From assembly GCF_900250075.1 (NCBI RefSeq), contig NZ_LT977071.1:1879901-1943900 (forward strand): a stretch of DNA of 64,000 nt, in the 5' to 3' direction. Below are positions 8,074 through 17,969 of this stretch, one piece after another. A program made the position numbers and the translations under genes. The stretch comes from Cupriavidus taiwanensis (GTDB taxonomy: Bacteria > Pseudomonadota > Gammaproteobacteria > Burkholderiales > Burkholderiaceae). The notes beneath the pieces were generated by a model. The model saw only the letters and a program-made list of their open reading frames with translations, had not been told where the DNA came from and searched no databases. How positions within the stretch are numbered: the stretch's first letter is position 1; every line of letters begins with the position of its first letter.

Positions 8074-8091
8074 GACGGCGGCGCTGCCGTC
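8074..8091. terminator. Hairpin between convergent genes
   Basis: GACGGC (8074-8079) and GCCGTC (8086-8091) form a 6-bp stem in the 42-bp gap between the LysR gene and tctC. There is no T-run, so it is at best a weak bidirectional terminator. Confidence 0.3.
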
Positions 8092-8109
8092 CCGGCCTGA
8101 GCGCCGGCC

Positions 8110-9090
8110 TCAATCGACCGTGATCTTCCGCTCCCTGACGATCGCGCCCCACTTGGCGCTTTCCTTCTTCATGAAGGCCAGCAGTTCCGGCCGCGTGGTC
8201 GGCTGCGGGGTCAGGCCATGCTTGTTCAGGGCATCCTTCACGCCGGCGTCGTTCAGCACCTTGACGATCTCCTGGTTCCAGCGATCGAGGACCGGGGCCG
8301 GCGTCTTGCCCGGAGCCACGAAGGCATACCAGTTCAAGGCCTCGAAACCGGGATAGCCGGATTCCGCTACCGTGGGCACGTTGGGCAGATACGCCGGCCG
8401 CACCGGGCCGGTGGTGGCCAGCGGCACCAGCTTGCCGGCCTCGACCTGCGGCATTGCGGTCGGCGGTGCCGCGAAGTACGAGGTCACACGCTGGCCAAGC
8501 AGGTCCTGCAACGCCGGTGCCCCGCCCTTGTAGGGGATATGGACCATCTCGATGCCGGCGCGCTGGTTGAACAGTTCACCGGCAAGGTGGGAGGCGGAGC
8601 CGGCACCGGTCGACGCATAGTCCACCGCTCCAGGCTTCTTCTTTGCCAGCGCGACCAGTTCGGCCAGGTTGTTCACCCCGGCGCCCTTGTGCACCACCAG
8701 CACATTGGGAAAGTTCACGCCGCCCGAGACCGGAGCCAGATCCTTGAACGGGTCGTAAGGCAGCTTCATCAGGTGCGGCGCGATGGTCAGCGGCCCGATC
8801 GAGCCGAACAGCAGCATGCTGCCATCGGCCGGACCGCGCGCCACCAGCTGGTGGGCAATATTGCCGCCGGCACCGCCGCGGTTGTCGACGACGACCGGCT
8901 GGCCGAGGTTGTCCGCCAGTTTCTTGGCGATCAGTCGCGCGGCCGCATCGGCGGCGCCGCCGGCAGCGAAGCCCACCACCAAAGTGACCGGCTTGCCGCC
9001 GGCGATGGGCTGCGCTTGCGCAAAACCCGATGAGAAGGGAAAACAGAGCGCGGCCAGCAAGGGTGCGCGCAGGATCAGTCGACGGTCCAT
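8110..9090 (-). CDS. Bug/TctC-family periplasmic solute-binding protein of the tcu-like operon
   Basis: The 326-residue protein has a signal peptide (MDRRLILRAPLLAALCFPFSSGFAQA) and the Bug-family core: VTLVVGFAAGGAADAAARLIAKKLADNLGQ near residues 36-65, followed by VVVDNRGGAGGNIA. Bug proteins bind carboxylates such as citrate. A GGAGA ribosome binding site precedes ATG 9090. It lies 73 nt downstream of tcuB and in the same operon, in the place where enterobacterial tcu operons carry the transporter TcuC. Dedicated TctA/TctB membrane genes are not present in the window, so it may work with a shared transporter or as a sensor. Confidence 0.9.
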   Translation of the reverse strand: MDRRLILRAPLLAALCFPFSSGFAQAQPIAGGKPVTLVVGFAAGGAADAAARLIAKKLADNLGQPVVVDNRGGAGGNIAHQLVARGPADGSMLLFGSIGPLTIAPHLMKLPYDPFKDLAPVSGGVNFPNVLVVHKGAGVNNLAELVALAKKKPGAVDYASTGAGSASHLAGELFNQRAGIEMVHIPYKGGAPALQDLLGQRVTSYFAAPPTAMPQVEAGKLVPLATTGPVRPAYLPNVPTVAESGYPGFEALNWYAFVAPGKTPAPVLDRWNQEIVKVLNDAGVKDALNKHGLTPQPTTRPELLAFMKKESAKWGAIVRERKITVD

Positions 9091-9163
9091 TGAATCGGTC
9101 TCCGTATTGTCGTTCTGGAAAGGGTCTATGGAGGGGCGTGGGGATTGGCCAAGCCTCGGCCGC

Positions 9164-10375
9164 TCAGTCCGCCCCGAGCCCGACCGGGTTCGGCCGGCGC
9201 TTTTCCACTGCATGGCGCAGCAGCGCGGCACTGCGGAACACACCGTGCGCAAACTTGCCGTAGGGCATGGTGGCGAACAGCGCCATCACCGCGCCCAGGT
9301 GCAGGCACAAGAGCACGGCCAGCGCCGGTGTGCCGCGGCCCAGCCACAGCGCCAGGCCGCTGGTGGCGGTCAGGAACAGCAAGGCGATGAAGCCCAGGTC
9401 CATCGGCCGCTGGCCGTGAGCGAGGTGCAGGCGGTGACGTTGCAGGTTGAGCCAGCCGAGCCCCGCGGTGCCGATCGCGAGACTGACGCCGCCGAGGGCA
9501 CCGAGCACCTTGGGCAGGCTCGGCAACTCGTATGGCGCATGCCAGCCGAGCGCATAGTGATAGATCGTCGCCACGGCGGTGGCGGCAAAGCACAGCACGA
9601 AGCCATAGAACGTCAGGTGATGGAAACGCCGGCGCGACAGCGTAAAGGCGTCGTCGGCATTGTTGCAGCCGGCACCGTGGCCGCCGTCGAGGTATTTCAA
9701 CCGCAGCACCGCGGCTCCCGCCTCTGCCGCCGCCGGTGCGCTCACTGGCGCACCGCTGGTCGCCGGGGTGACTTCGCGCCAGAACCTGCGCACGCCCATC
9801 GCCAGCGCAAGCACGACGAAGCCGAATACCGGCGCAAACATCGACACCAGCAGGTTGTGCGGGAACAGCGCGTAGAAATTGCCGCTGGCGGGACCGCCCC
9901 ACAGCGTACCGTTGAGCGCCACGGCCAGCAGCAGGAACAGGGTCAGCGCGAGCGCCAGCGCCAGCGACACGGTCAGGCCATTGCGCCGGTACAGCTTGCC
10001 CAGCACTGGCGGCCAGGCATAGTCCTGGTAGGTCTGGCCCCGGACCTCGGCCATCGCCACCGGCACGTTGACGGCGAACTCGTGCGGCGGCGCGTACTGG
10101 CAGGCGTGCAGGCAGGCCCCGCAGTTGTGGCACAGGTTGGCCATATAGTGCACGTCGGCGCGGCCGAACTCGAGCCGCCGCGTCATGGCGGGGAACACCG
10201 CGCAGAAGCCTTCGCAATAGCGGCAGGCATTGCAGATCTGCAGGATGCGCGCGACTTCGCCTTCGGCAGCGGTCAGCGGCAAGACGGGATGGATCGGAAT
10301 CACGCGTCGCTCCGCCCCGCCCACGCCTTGTGCGTCGGCACGAGCCTGGTCGACCAGCTCAGCTAGCGATGGCAT
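9164..10375 (-). CDS. tcuB: TcuB-like iron-sulfur membrane electron-transfer protein
   Basis: The 403-residue protein has two cysteine clusters near the N-terminus ([11 protein letters not shown] and [11 protein letters not shown]), typical of two 4Fe-4S centres. Six or so hydrophobic segments follow (about 130-160, 175-195, 240-265, 285-305, 325-345, 350-370). This is the TcuB/CitB pattern: it reoxidises the reduced flavin of TcuA and passes electrons to the membrane. It overlaps the 3' end of tcuA by 17 nt, implying translational coupling. Confidence 0.9.
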   Translation of the reverse strand: MPSLAELVDQARADAQGVGGAERRVIPIHPVLPLTAAEGEVARILQICNACRYCEGFCAVFPAMTRRLEFGRADVHYMANLCHNCGACLHACQYAPPHEFAVNVPVAMAEVRGQTYQDYAWPPVLGKLYRRNGLTVSLALALALTLFLLLAVALNGTLWGGPASGNFYALFPHNLLVSMFAPVFGFVVLALAMGVRRFWREVTPATSGAPVSAPAAAEAGAAVLRLKYLDGGHGAGCNNADDAFTLSRRRFHHLTFYGFVLCFAATAVATIYHYALGWHAPYELPSLPKVLGALGGVSLAIGTAGLGWLNLQRHRLHLAHGQRPMDLGFIALLFLTATSGLALWLGRGTPALAVLLCLHLGAVMALFATMPYGKFAHGVFRSAALLRHAVEKRRPNPVGLGAD

Positions 10376-11789
10376 TGGACTGCTCCATGTCGAAATCGGG
10401 ATGTTGGAAACCGCAGGCGCGCGCGGCGCCCACGCCGGCGATGCGGCCGAAGGCGGTGCCGATCGCCATGCCGACGCCGGCGGTATAACCCTTGCCCAGC
10501 ACGTTGCCGGCCATCATCTCGCCGGCGACGAACAGGTTCGGGCTGGGCCTGCCATTGAAGTGGACCTGAGCGTTCTCGTTGACCTTGAGGCCCAGGTAAG
10601 TGAAGGTCACGCCGGGACGCAGCGCGTAGCCGATGTAGGGCGGCGTGTCGAGCGGCCGCGCCCAGTGCGTCTTGGCCGGCGCGATGCCCGCGGTAGCGCA
10701 GTCATCCAGCACCGTGTGATCGAAGGTGCCAGGCCGGCAGGCGGCGTTGAAGGCTTCGACGGTCCGCACGAAGGTGGCTTCCGGCACGCCGAGCTTGCGC
10801 GCCAGTTCGCCGAGCGTATCGGCGCTGGTGCCCGGAAACACCGGCGGCATAAAGCGGCCGATAGCCTTCTGGTCGATGATCGAGAAGCCGACCTGCCCCG
10901 GCTGCTGTGCGACCAGCCGTCCCCAGATGGCATAGCGCTTGGGCCAGAAGTCCTCGCCCTCGTCGTAGAAGCGTTCGCCGTCGCGATTGACGACCACGCC
11001 GAGCGAGACACAGTCGATGCGCGTGCAGATGCCGCCGTCATAAAGCGGAGCGCGCGCGTCGATCGCCACCATATGCGCCTGGGTCGGGTCGCCGATCGCA
11101 TCGGCGCCCGCGTCGATCATATGGCGCAGCAGCACGCCCTGGTTGAAGCGCGTGCCCCGGATCAGGAAGTTGTCCGACGGCCACTCGCCACGTTCGTTCT
11201 GGCCCCAGGCTTCGCGCAGCCAGTCCCGGTTCGACTCGAAACCGCCGGCGGCCAGCACGCAGCTCCTGGCCTGGATGCGTTCGCCCGCAGCGGTCACGGC
11301 CGCGACGAAACGGTCGCCGTCGCGCTCGATCGCAACCACCTGCGTGTCGTAGCGGATCTCGGCGCCAAGCGCCTCGGCACTGCGAAAATAGGCGTTGACG
11401 AGCGCCTTGCCGCCGCCCATGAAGAAGGCATTGGTGCGCGCCACATGTAGCGCGCCAGACAGCGGCGGCTGGAAATGGACGCCGTGCCGGCGCATCCAGC
11501 CCCGGCAGCGCGACGACGCACGGATCGTCATGCGCGCCAGCCGCTCGTTGGTGATGCCGCCCGTCACCTTCAGCAGGTCCTGCCAGTACTCCTCTTCCGG
11601 GTAGGCGTCGACCAGCACATCCTGCGGCGCATCATGCATGCAGCGCAGGTTGCGGGTGTGCTGCGAATTGCCCCCGCGCCATGCGCGCGGCGAGCCCTCC
11701 AGCAACAGCACCGAGGCACCCGCCTCGCGCGCCATCAACGCGGCGCACAGCGCGGCATTGCCGCCGCCGATCACCAGCACATCTTTCAT
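10359..11789 (-). CDS. tcuA: FAD-dependent tricarballylate dehydrogenase TcuA
   Basis: The 476-residue flavoprotein begins [25 protein letters not shown], the dinucleotide-binding GxGxxG-type motif. It continues with a fumarate reductase/succinate dehydrogenase fold and ends with the FAD-contacting segment [20 protein letters not shown]. TcuA oxidises tricarballylate to cis-aconitate, which enters the TCA cycle. AAGGAGA lies 6 nt before the start. It is the first gene of the operon tcuA-tcuB-tctC. A related substrate is possible because the family includes other polycarboxylate dehydrogenases. Confidence 0.9.
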   Translation of the reverse strand: MKDVLVIGGGNAALCAALMAREAGASVLLLEGSPRAWRGGNSQHTRNLRCMHDAPQDVLVDAYPEEEYWQDLLKVTGGITNERLARMTIRASSRCRGWMRRHGVHFQPPLSGALHVARTNAFFMGGGKALVNAYFRSAEALGAEIRYDTQVVAIERDGDRFVAAVTAAGERIQARSCVLAAGGFESNRDWLREAWGQNERGEWPSDNFLIRGTRFNQGVLLRHMIDAGADAIGDPTQAHMVAIDARAPLYDGGICTRIDCVSLGVVVNRDGERFYDEGEDFWPKRYAIWGRLVAQQPGQVGFSIIDQKAIGRFMPPVFPGTSADTLGELARKLGVPEATFVRTVEAFNAACRPGTFDHTVLDDCATAGIAPAKTHWARPLDTPPYIGYALRPGVTFTYLGLKVNENAQVHFNGRPSPNLFVAGEMMAGNVLGKGYTAGVGMAIGTAFGRIAGVGAARACGFQHPDFDMEQSNAIAS

Positions 11790-12027
11790 GGGGGAATCTC
11801 CTTGTGGGCTCGACTGTAAGCAGGGCCCGAAGGAGACGAAAGATGGTGGTGGTTAAGGCGTGTTCAGTTTTTGTGAAGGGTCGGGGGCGGTGGTCGAAGG
11901 CCATAACGCGGGCCGTTGATCAAAGTGTGCCCCAGTGCGTGAAGGCGGGCCGAGCGCTTCAACGCCGGTGTCCGATCTCTTCCCTCGTGTTACCGTTACG
12001 CTGCCAAAAACGGGAAATGGTAACGAT

Positions 12028-12480
12028 ATGCGCTCGATCATACAGACCGCGGGATTTATCGCCATCGCCATGGCGGGTACCTTTTTTACTCCGGCCGATG
12101 CCGCAAAATGTCGCAGCGGCAAGAGCATCCTGTACACCCAGGACCAGTATTGCCCGAGCGGTTACACAGATATATCCAATGGCATGAGTGGTAGCGTGTC
12201 TACCTACTCAATGACTGCTCAGGAATTGAAGTCGCAGCAAGATTATCTCGCATCACGCGAGCAGGACAAGCATCGCTATCAAGTTCAGCTAGCCCGAGAG
12301 CAACAAGCGATGGCCCTGGCCGATAACCAGGAACGATCTGGTTGCCAAGCCATCGACAGCCAGTTACGGGCAAACGAGAACGCAATGCGTCAGATCAACG
12401 CCTGGCAGACCATGGAACAACTCAAGCAGAACCGCAAGCAACTGCAAGAGCAGCGCTATCGGTTAGGCTGCCATCGGTAA
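12028..12480 (+). CDS. Secreted coiled-coil protein of unknown function
   Basis: The 150-residue protein has a signal peptide (MRSIIQTAGFIAIAMAGTFFTPADA) then a short cysteine-containing region (CRSGKSILYTQDQYCPSGY) resembling the start of DUF4124-type envelope proteins. About 85 residues rich in Gln, Arg and Glu follow and should form a coiled coil (QQDYLASREQDKHRYQVQLA onward), with two more cysteines. ATG 12028 is chosen because it gives the signal peptide. It stands alone between tcuA and a convergent membrane protein gene. The envelope location is inferred and the function unknown. Confidence 0.65.
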   Translation: MRSIIQTAGFIAIAMAGTFFTPADAAKCRSGKSILYTQDQYCPSGYTDISNGMSGSVSTYSMTAQELKSQQDYLASREQDKHRYQVQLAREQQAMALADNQERSGCQAIDSQLRANENAMRQINAWQTMEQLKQNRKQLQEQRYRLGCHR

Positions 12481-12606
12481 AGCTACCAAAGCGGTTTGTC
12501 GGCGGGTGGCTTGCCCCGGATAACGCTCCGTTACGACACGATGCCGCGCCCAGCTTCTGGAATGCCACGCCCAGTCGACATCAGCGCGAGCTGACCTCAC
12601 GCTTCC

Positions 12607-13233
12607 CTACTCCTCCACGCTCACGACAGACGCCCCCATCCAGCTTGTTCTCAGGTACAGGACAGCGGCGTTGCCTTGATCCCCATAATTTCCGTGCCCG
12701 ACCGCGCCATCACGGCCGACGGAAAAGACTTCGTCTTTCATCGGCCCCGTCAGCACCTTGTATTGAACGTAGGTCCTGGCAGGCGTCCGATGCGCGGAAG
12801 GCTGAATGGTCGTGGTCCAACGGTGTGCAGTCAATGCCAATGGCGTGCCATACGCCGCGTTGTAGAGGTTCATGACGGTGGCTCCCTCGAATGCCACCAG
12901 CATCAGGGCGCAGGGAAACAGGGAGTACAAAAGACCGCTGCCAGCGTCGCTGATCTGTGTGCCGATGGGGCGGATCAGCGCGGCCAACAGTGTCTGGGCC
13001 ATGACGAAGAGGAACAGCCCGGCAAAAACCAGCGGAAAGCGCAGCAACCACCAGCGCAGGCTCTGATTTCCACCCAAGGGATACGGGTCGACTTCGCCCA
13101 GGACCATTACCATGGTTGTCGTGATGCTAACGATTATCCCGATCGCTATTCCGGCCTTGAAGGCGTTACTCCGGCCTGGGTTGGCCGGCGCCGATGCCAC
13201 GGCGCTGTCTGATGTATCGATACCCGGCTGCAT
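12607..13233 (-). CDS. Membrane protein of unknown function, three TM segments
   Basis: The 208-residue protein starts MQPGIDTSDSAVASAPANPG. It has hydrophobic segments near residues 25-50 (GIAIGIIVSITTTMVMVLG), 65-90 (LLRFPLVFAGLFLFVMAQTLLAALI) and 100-125 (GLLYSLFPCALMLVAFEGATV). The C-terminal part of about 80 residues is soluble and probably periplasmic or cytoplasmic beta structure. GGAG upstream of ATG 13233 supports that start; a longer frame upstream has poor codon use. No family is recognised. Confidence 0.6.
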   Translation of the reverse strand: MQPGIDTSDSAVASAPANPGRSNAFKAGIAIGIIVSITTTMVMVLGEVDPYPLGGNQSLRWWLLRFPLVFAGLFLFVMAQTLLAALIRPIGTQISDAGSGLLYSLFPCALMLVAFEGATVMNLYNAAYGTPLALTAHRWTTTIQPSAHRTPARTYVQYKVLTGPMKDEVFSVGRDGAVGHGNYGDQGNAAVLYLRTSWMGASVVSVEE

Positions 13234-13453
13234 CCTCGCTCCATACTGAACGTCTCCCCGGCCATCGCCTTTCGTGCGGGGCGCATCGGCGCCTGCTGGT
13301 GTCCCCGCACTGCAACGAAACCGGCGTGTGACATTGTAATGGCGAGGCGCATCCTGGATCTGCACGAGCCGCTTCCAGCACGGTGCAATTCCAACGCCAA
13401 CAGCGGGGACGGCCGAAACCGTACCCCGCTGCCCTCTTCCTACCGTAACACCG

Positions 13454-13915
13454 TCAGGGCTTGACCGCGATCGCCCCGATCTCCACGGCAACGTCGCGCG
13501 GCAGGCGCGCGACCTGGACCGTCGCCCGTGCCGGCGCGACGCCGGTGAAGTAGGTCCCGTAGACCTCGTTCATCTTGCCGAAGTCGTTCAGGTCCTTCAT
13601 GTAGACGGTGGTGGAAACCACGTCGGCCATGGTCATGCCGTCGGCCGCGAGTACCGCCTTCAGGTTGTCGAGCACCAGCCGGGTCTGGGCTTCGATGGGG
13701 GCGTCCTTGAGCAACTCGCCCGTCTTGGGGTGGATCGGGATCTGGCCGGCAAGATACAGCACGTTGCCGGCGCGGATGGCCTGGGAGTATGGACCGATGG
13801 CCTTGGGGGCGTCGGCCGACGCGACGGCGCGCAGCGTGCCGCCGTGCTGGGCGCAGGCCGACAGCGAGGCCACGCCGCAAAGGGCCGCGGCAATCAGGGT
13901 GACAGATCGTTTCAT
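13454..13915 (-). CDS. RidA/YjgF-family protein exported as a lipoprotein
   Basis: The 153-residue protein has an N-terminal lipoprotein signal ([21 protein letters not shown], lipobox L-S-A-C) joined to a full Rid domain ([24 protein letters not shown] to [22 protein letters not shown]). The catalytic arginine position of RidA is present in the segment [11 protein letters not shown]. RidA hydrolyses reactive enamine/imine intermediates made by PLP enzymes, normally in the cytoplasm, so an exported copy is unusual. It follows the exported PLP-enzyme gene by only 35 nt in the same direction, which suggests the two act together outside the inner membrane. Confidence 0.9.
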   Translation of the reverse strand: MKRSVTLIAAALCGVASLSACAQHGGTLRAVASADAPKAIGPYSQAIRAGNVLYLAGQIPIHPKTGELLKDAPIEAQTRLVLDNLKAVLAADGMTMADVVSTTVYMKDLNDFGKMNEVYGTYFTGVAPARATVQVARLPRDVAVEIGAIAVKP

Positions 13916-13950
13916 GGGCTTGGCTCTTGTCGTGTTGAACGGGACCGGGG

Positions 13951-15399
13951 TTACGCCATGGCGCCGGACAGGGTCCACATCGATTCCACCAGCCGGTCGA
14001 TGTCGTTCGCGTCGTGCCACAGGTGCGTGGAAATGCGGATGCCATAGTGCTGGGCCGGCGCGCCGATGACCTCGAAGTTCACCGAGCGGATCACGAAGCC
14101 CGGGGCGAAGTCGCTCAGCATGCGGTTGACGAAGGTCGTGGCCTTTTGCTGGTTCATGGCATCGTCGCGATTGCGGAACGGATTGAAGCAGGTCAGCGCG
14201 GACAGCAGCTTCGGATCGTCCTTGGGCGAATACAGCGACTCGACGCCCCAGCGCTCGACGATTTTTTCCTTCAGGTACGACGACAGCGTCAGGTCGTAGG
14301 TCTCGATCTTCTTCCGGCCGATGGTGTCCCACATCTCGCAGGCGCGCGCCAGTGCGCGGAACATCGGCACGTGCAGGCTGCCGCAGGACGTCACCGTGGC
14401 GGCGATGTCGTAGGCGCCGCGCGGCTGCCTGACGTAGGAGCTGGTATGGATCGGATACCACTCCGGCAGCGGCAGCGGATTGGATGGGCGCATCTTGTTG
14501 CGGATCACCAGGATGCCGGTGGAACCCGGTCCGCATTGCCACTTGTGGCCGGCGCCGGACATGAAGTCCATGCCCAGCGCGCCGTAGTCGTACGCCATCA
14601 TGCCAGGCAGGTGGGCACCGTCGACGATGCTGATCAGGCTGTGGGCCTTCACCACCTGCATCAGGTCGGCGATCGGCAGCATGGTGCCGGTCTTGTAGGT
14701 GGGCGACGACCACATCATCGCGCGTACCCGCTTGCCCTGCCCCTTCAGCGCGCGGATGCGCTCGTCGAACAGCTGGACGTAAGTGCTGGCGGTCTGGTTG
14801 TTGCCGACCGGCAGCGCAATGGTCGAGACCTCGATGCCGTAGCGATCGACCGCGATATTGAGCGGGGTCAGGCCGCCGCCGTGTTCGTGGTTGGTGGTGA
14901 CCACCACATCGCCCGGCTCCCACTTGATGCCGAGGATCGCATGGCACATGCCCGACGAGGTATTGCCGGAGAATGCCACTTCATCGCCATCGACGCCGAA
15001 GCCCTTGGCCACTGCGGCGCGCAGGTCGGCCAGGTTGCCGTAGCCGCTCGATGAATCGGCGGCCTTGGCGAGGTTTTCCTGGCCGAAGACATCGAGCACT
15101 ACCTTGGGCATCGAGCCGCCGGTGCCGATGTTCATGTAGACCTTCTCGGGCTTGAGCACGAACATGCCCTGCACTTCATTCCAGAAGGCCTCGTCCTGCG
15201 CCAGTTGCGAGCGCAGGTCGGACGATGCCGCCGAGGCGTCGTCCGAGCAGGCGCTGATCAGCGGCGCCAGCGCCAGCGAGCCGGCGCCGTAGGCCAGCAT
15301 GCGCAGGAATTCGCGCCGCTTGGGTGTCCACGTCGCCAGCGCTTCCGGATGCGGTGGCGTTGCGACAGCCGTTATCTGCTTTTGCTTCAGCTCGTCCAT
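13951..15399 (-). CDS. Tat-exported class V aminotransferase-like PLP enzyme, putative lipoprotein
   Basis: The 482-residue protein (start MDELKQKQ, with GGGAGA upstream) has a Tat motif RREFLRM, a hydrophobic stretch and a lipobox (LISAC) near residues 35-58. A class V aminotransferase fold follows: [12 protein letters not shown] near the cofactor phosphate site, [21 protein letters not shown], and the PLP lysine in [12 protein letters not shown]. It resembles isopenicillin-N epimerase-like and cysteine-desulfurase-like enzymes. Tat export would carry the folded, PLP-loaded enzyme across the membrane. It forms an operon with the RidA lipoprotein and lies downstream of a two-component system on the same strand. 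The substrate is unknown. Confidence 0.85.
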   Translation of the reverse strand: MDELKQKQITAVATPPHPEALATWTPKRREFLRMLAYGAGSLALAPLISACSDDASAASSDLRSQLAQDEAFWNEVQGMFVLKPEKVYMNIGTGGSMPKVVLDVFGQENLAKAADSSSGYGNLADLRAAVAKGFGVDGDEVAFSGNTSSGMCHAILGIKWEPGDVVVTTNHEHGGGLTPLNIAVDRYGIEVSTIALPVGNNQTASTYVQLFDERIRALKGQGKRVRAMMWSSPTYKTGTMLPIADLMQVVKAHSLISIVDGAHLPGMMAYDYGALGMDFMSGAGHKWQCGPGSTGILVIRNKMRPSNPLPLPEWYPIHTSSYVRQPRGAYDIAATVTSCGSLHVPMFRALARACEMWDTIGRKKIETYDLTLSSYLKEKIVERWGVESLYSPKDDPKLLSALTCFNPFRNRDDAMNQQKATTFVNRMLSDFAPGFVIRSVNFEVIGAPAQHYGIRISTHLWHDANDIDRLVESMWTLSGAMA

Positions 15400-15474
15400 G
15401 GTGCTCTCCCGTTGTGTCCAGCGATCGGCGCATCGACGCATCTGCGTGCCCGGCGCCTCTTCTTCGAAAAAAGT

Positions 15475-15520
15475 CTACGCAAACAACGGCCGCGACAGCA
15501 GCACGACTTTCCCCTACGCA
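15475..15520 (-). promoter_or_regulatory. Paired TGCGTAG motifs upstream of the exported PLP-enzyme gene
   Basis: On the minus strand TGCGTAG occurs twice (complements of 15514-15520 and 15475-15481), 39 bp apart, in the 224-bp spacer between the response-regulator gene and the PLP-enzyme gene. These are candidate sites for the adjacent NarL-type regulator. The repeats are seen; binding is inferred. Confidence 0.3.
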
Positions 15521-15623
15521 GTAATACAGAGAGCTTGTTCCGCGCCCCACTCATGGTGCGCACCAGCGCCCTGCCCCGGTGCAACCGCACCAGGCATGGA
15601 CACAGCGCACGGCTCAGGGGCAA

Positions 15624-16295
15624 TCAGCAGTCCGCGGCCAGGGCCGCGTCGGCGAGCTGGATCGCGTGCAGGTCGGAGAAGTGGACCGCGTACTTCACCA
15701 GTTCGGCCCGGCCGCCAACCTGCAGCTTGCGGCGCAGGTGCAGCCGGTGGGTTTCGACGGTGCGCACAGAAGTGCCGAGCCGCTCGGCGATCTCCTTGTT
15801 GGAGCGGCCCTCGGCCAGCAGCTTCAGCACCGTGGCCTCCTTCGGCGTCAGCGTGCGGCGCGACGACGGTGGCGGCTCGTCGGTCTGCAGGAAGGCCTGC
15901 AGTTCGGCGTTGAGGTAGGTGCCGCCGGCGGCGACGGTGCGGATCGCGGTCACCAGCTCGTGCGCGGGCGCTTCCTTGAGGACGTAGGCGGCCACGCCGA
16001 GGGCAAAGGCGCGCCGCACATATTCCGGGTCCTTGTGCATCGACAGAGCGATCACGCGCACCGACGGAAAGCGTTCGGCAAAGCGCGACGCAAGCTGCAG
16101 GCCGTTGGCATCGGGCATGTGGATGTCCGACACCACCAGGTCGGGGTCGTGCTGACCGGCGAGGATGATGGCCTCCTCCACGCTCGCTGCCTGGCCCACC
16201 ACCGTCATTTCCCCGGTGGCCTCCAGGCGCAGGCGCACGCCGTCCAGCACGAACGGATGGTCATCGACCAGCAGCACACGAAGGTTTGGGATCAT
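15624..16295 (-). CDS. NarL/FixJ-family response regulator
   Basis: The 223-residue protein has a receiver domain (acidic pair in LLVDDHPF, phospho-acceptor Asp in VVSDIHMPDANG near residue 56, Lys in YVLKEAPA) and a C-terminal LuxR-type helix-turn-helix (LTPKEATVLKLLAEGRSNKEIAERLGTSVRTVETHRLHLRRKL). Its ATG overlaps the stop of the upstream histidine kinase gene (ATGA at 16292-16295), so kinase and regulator are translationally coupled. The exported PLP enzyme and RidA genes downstream on the same strand are the likely targets. Confidence 0.92.
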   Translation of the reverse strand: MIPNLRVLLVDDHPFVLDGVRLRLEATGEMTVVGQAASVEEAIILAGQHDPDLVVSDIHMPDANGLQLASRFAERFPSVRVIALSMHKDPEYVRRAFALGVAAYVLKEAPAHELVTAIRTVAAGGTYLNAELQAFLQTDEPPPSSRRTLTPKEATVLKLLAEGRSNKEIAERLGTSVRTVETHRLHLRRKLQVGGRAELVKYAVHFSDLHAIQLADAALAADC

Positions 16296-17791
16296 GCGGC
16301 AGGCCTCCTCGCAGGGGAATGACGGCCCAGGCCGCGTCCGGCCGGGAGCCTGGCTGATGGTGTTGCGGGCGCTGGCTGCGGCAGGCGCAGACGTGCCTCG
16401 ACACGCGTGCCGCCAGGGCCGGTGCGCACGGCAAAGTCGCTGCCTTCCAGGCTTTCGATGCGCTCGCGCATATTGCGCAGGCCGATGCCGCCCTTGCCGT
16501 CGGCGCGGACCTTGTTCAGGTCGAAGCCGCGACCGTTGTCCTCGATCGTCAGCGCCACGTGATGGCCGCTGCCGGCCAGCGTGACCTGGACCCGGCCGGC
16601 CTGCGCATGCGTGAGGGCGTTGTTCAAGGCCTCCTGCGCGACCCGGAACAGCGCGGTGCGCTGCGCCTGCGACAGCGCGGGGATGGCCCCCTGCTCGATG
16701 AAGCGCACCTCCACGGCGCGCGGCGGGTGCAACTGCTCGACCAGCATGCGCAGCGCGGCGGCCAGCCCCAGGTCGCTCAGCAAGGCCGGATGCAGCCCGT
16801 GCGAGACCCGCCGGATCTCGACCAGCGCTTCCTGCAGCCGGCCCAGGCCTTGTGCCAGCAGTGCCTGCGGCGCGTGGCGACGCGCTGGCGGACGCTCCTT
16901 GTCCGGGTCGGTTCCGGGGTCCTGCTCCAGATGCACCTGGGCGGTTTCGAGCAGGTACTTGGACGACACCAGCACCTGCACCACGCCATCATGCAGCTCG
17001 CGTGCCACGCGGGCGCGCTCCTCTTCCTGCGAGCTCACCACGCGCCGCGCCAGGCGCCGCAGCTTCTCGCCCGAGATGCGCGAGTTGCGCAGGTTCCAGG
17101 CCAGGCCGGCCAGGCTGATCAGCATCACCGAGCCGATCGCGAAGGCGGTCAGGCGTATCTGCGTATCGCGCAGCGTGCGCGCGGCGTTGGCATCGAACGC
17201 GGCCAGTTCGCGCTCGATGTCGTCCATATAGAGGCCGGCGCCGATCACCCATCCCCATTTGTCGGCGGTCCGCACATACGACATCTTGGGTGCCTCGGTA
17301 CGCGAGGAGGGCTTGATCCAGTTGTACCGGACAATGCCGCCGCCAGCTTGCGCCTGCCTGATCAGCATCCTGGCCTGGTCGCTGCCGGTATCGGCCGGGT
17401 CGCAGAAATCGACCCCGTCGATGCCCATGCTGCCCGGATTCAGCAACACGTTGCCGAGGCGATCGTAGACGAAGAAGTAGCCGTCATTGCCGAAATGCAT
17501 GCGCGACAGCGCAGCGAGCGCCTGTTGCTGCAGCGCGGCTTCCTCGCCGCTGCCCTGGGCGATGCGGGTCAGGGTCGCGTGCCCGAGTTCAACGTAGTGG
17601 CGCAGCTCCTTTTCCTTGCTGGCCACGTAGACGGCCTGGACCTGTTTGCGGTCCTGCCTGGAATGGCTGACCATCTGGTACGAGACCATCCAGGTCACCA
17701 GCAGAAATACCACCAGCATGAAGGCCGCCGACAGGGCGACCGTTCTCATGCGGATCGTCATGCTTTGCACGCGCGGGGGCAGATGGATCAT
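16292..17791 (-). CDS. Sensor histidine kinase with periplasmic Cache domain
   Basis: The 499-residue protein has a TM helix near residues 17-40 (LSAAFMLVVFLLVTWMVSYQM), then a periplasmic sCache_2-like sensor domain (DGYFFVYDRLGNVLLNPGSMG; SYVRTADKWGWVIGAGLYMDDI). A second TM helix (LTAFAIGSVMLISLAGLAWNL), a HisKA_3 H-box (RVARELHDGVVQVLVSSKYLLE) and an HATPase domain (LFRVAQEALNNALTHAQA, DNGRGFD, GGIGLRNMRERIESL) follow. Cache domains sense small organic ligands outside the cell. The start is uncertain: ATG 17896, 17791 and 17761 are all possible, none with a clear ribosome binding site. Confidence 0.9.
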   Translation of the reverse strand: MIHLPPRVQSMTIRMRTVALSAAFMLVVFLLVTWMVSYQMVSHSRQDRKQVQAVYVASKEKELRHYVELGHATLTRIAQGSGEEAALQQQALAALSRMHFGNDGYFFVYDRLGNVLLNPGSMGIDGVDFCDPADTGSDQARMLIRQAQAGGGIVRYNWIKPSSRTEAPKMSYVRTADKWGWVIGAGLYMDDIERELAAFDANAARTLRDTQIRLTAFAIGSVMLISLAGLAWNLRNSRISGEKLRRLARRVVSSQEEERARVARELHDGVVQVLVSSKYLLETAQVHLEQDPGTDPDKERPPARRHAPQALLAQGLGRLQEALVEIRRVSHGLHPALLSDLGLAAALRMLVEQLHPPRAVEVRFIEQGAIPALSQAQRTALFRVAQEALNNALTHAQAGRVQVTLAGSGHHVALTIEDNGRGFDLNKVRADGKGGIGLRNMRERIESLEGSDFAVRTGPGGTRVEARLRLPQPAPATPSARLPAGRGLGRHSPARRPAA

Positions 17792-17917
17792 CGCGGGGGC
17801 CCAGGGGAGCCGGTCATACTCGGGCTGGCGAGCCGACTGCAAGGCCGCCGACGAAAACACCAAGGCGGCGTTGGCGAGGAATGCCGACGCCGCCACGACA
17901 AATCGATTCCTCCCAGT

Positions 17918-17969
17918 TCGATTTATCGAAACCGCCCTGTGCGCGCGTTTTGGTCCTGTGTTTTGGTCC
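17918..17969. repeat. Short inverted and direct repeats upstream of the kinase operon
   Basis: TCGAT-TT-ATCGA (17918-17929) is followed by two direct copies of TTTTGGTCC (17948-17956 and 17961-17969, 13-bp period). They lie upstream of the kinase gene on the minus strand, in a gap of about 520 bp (17792-18319) that otherwise holds no supported gene. They could be regulator binding sites; there is no further evidence. Confidence 0.3.
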
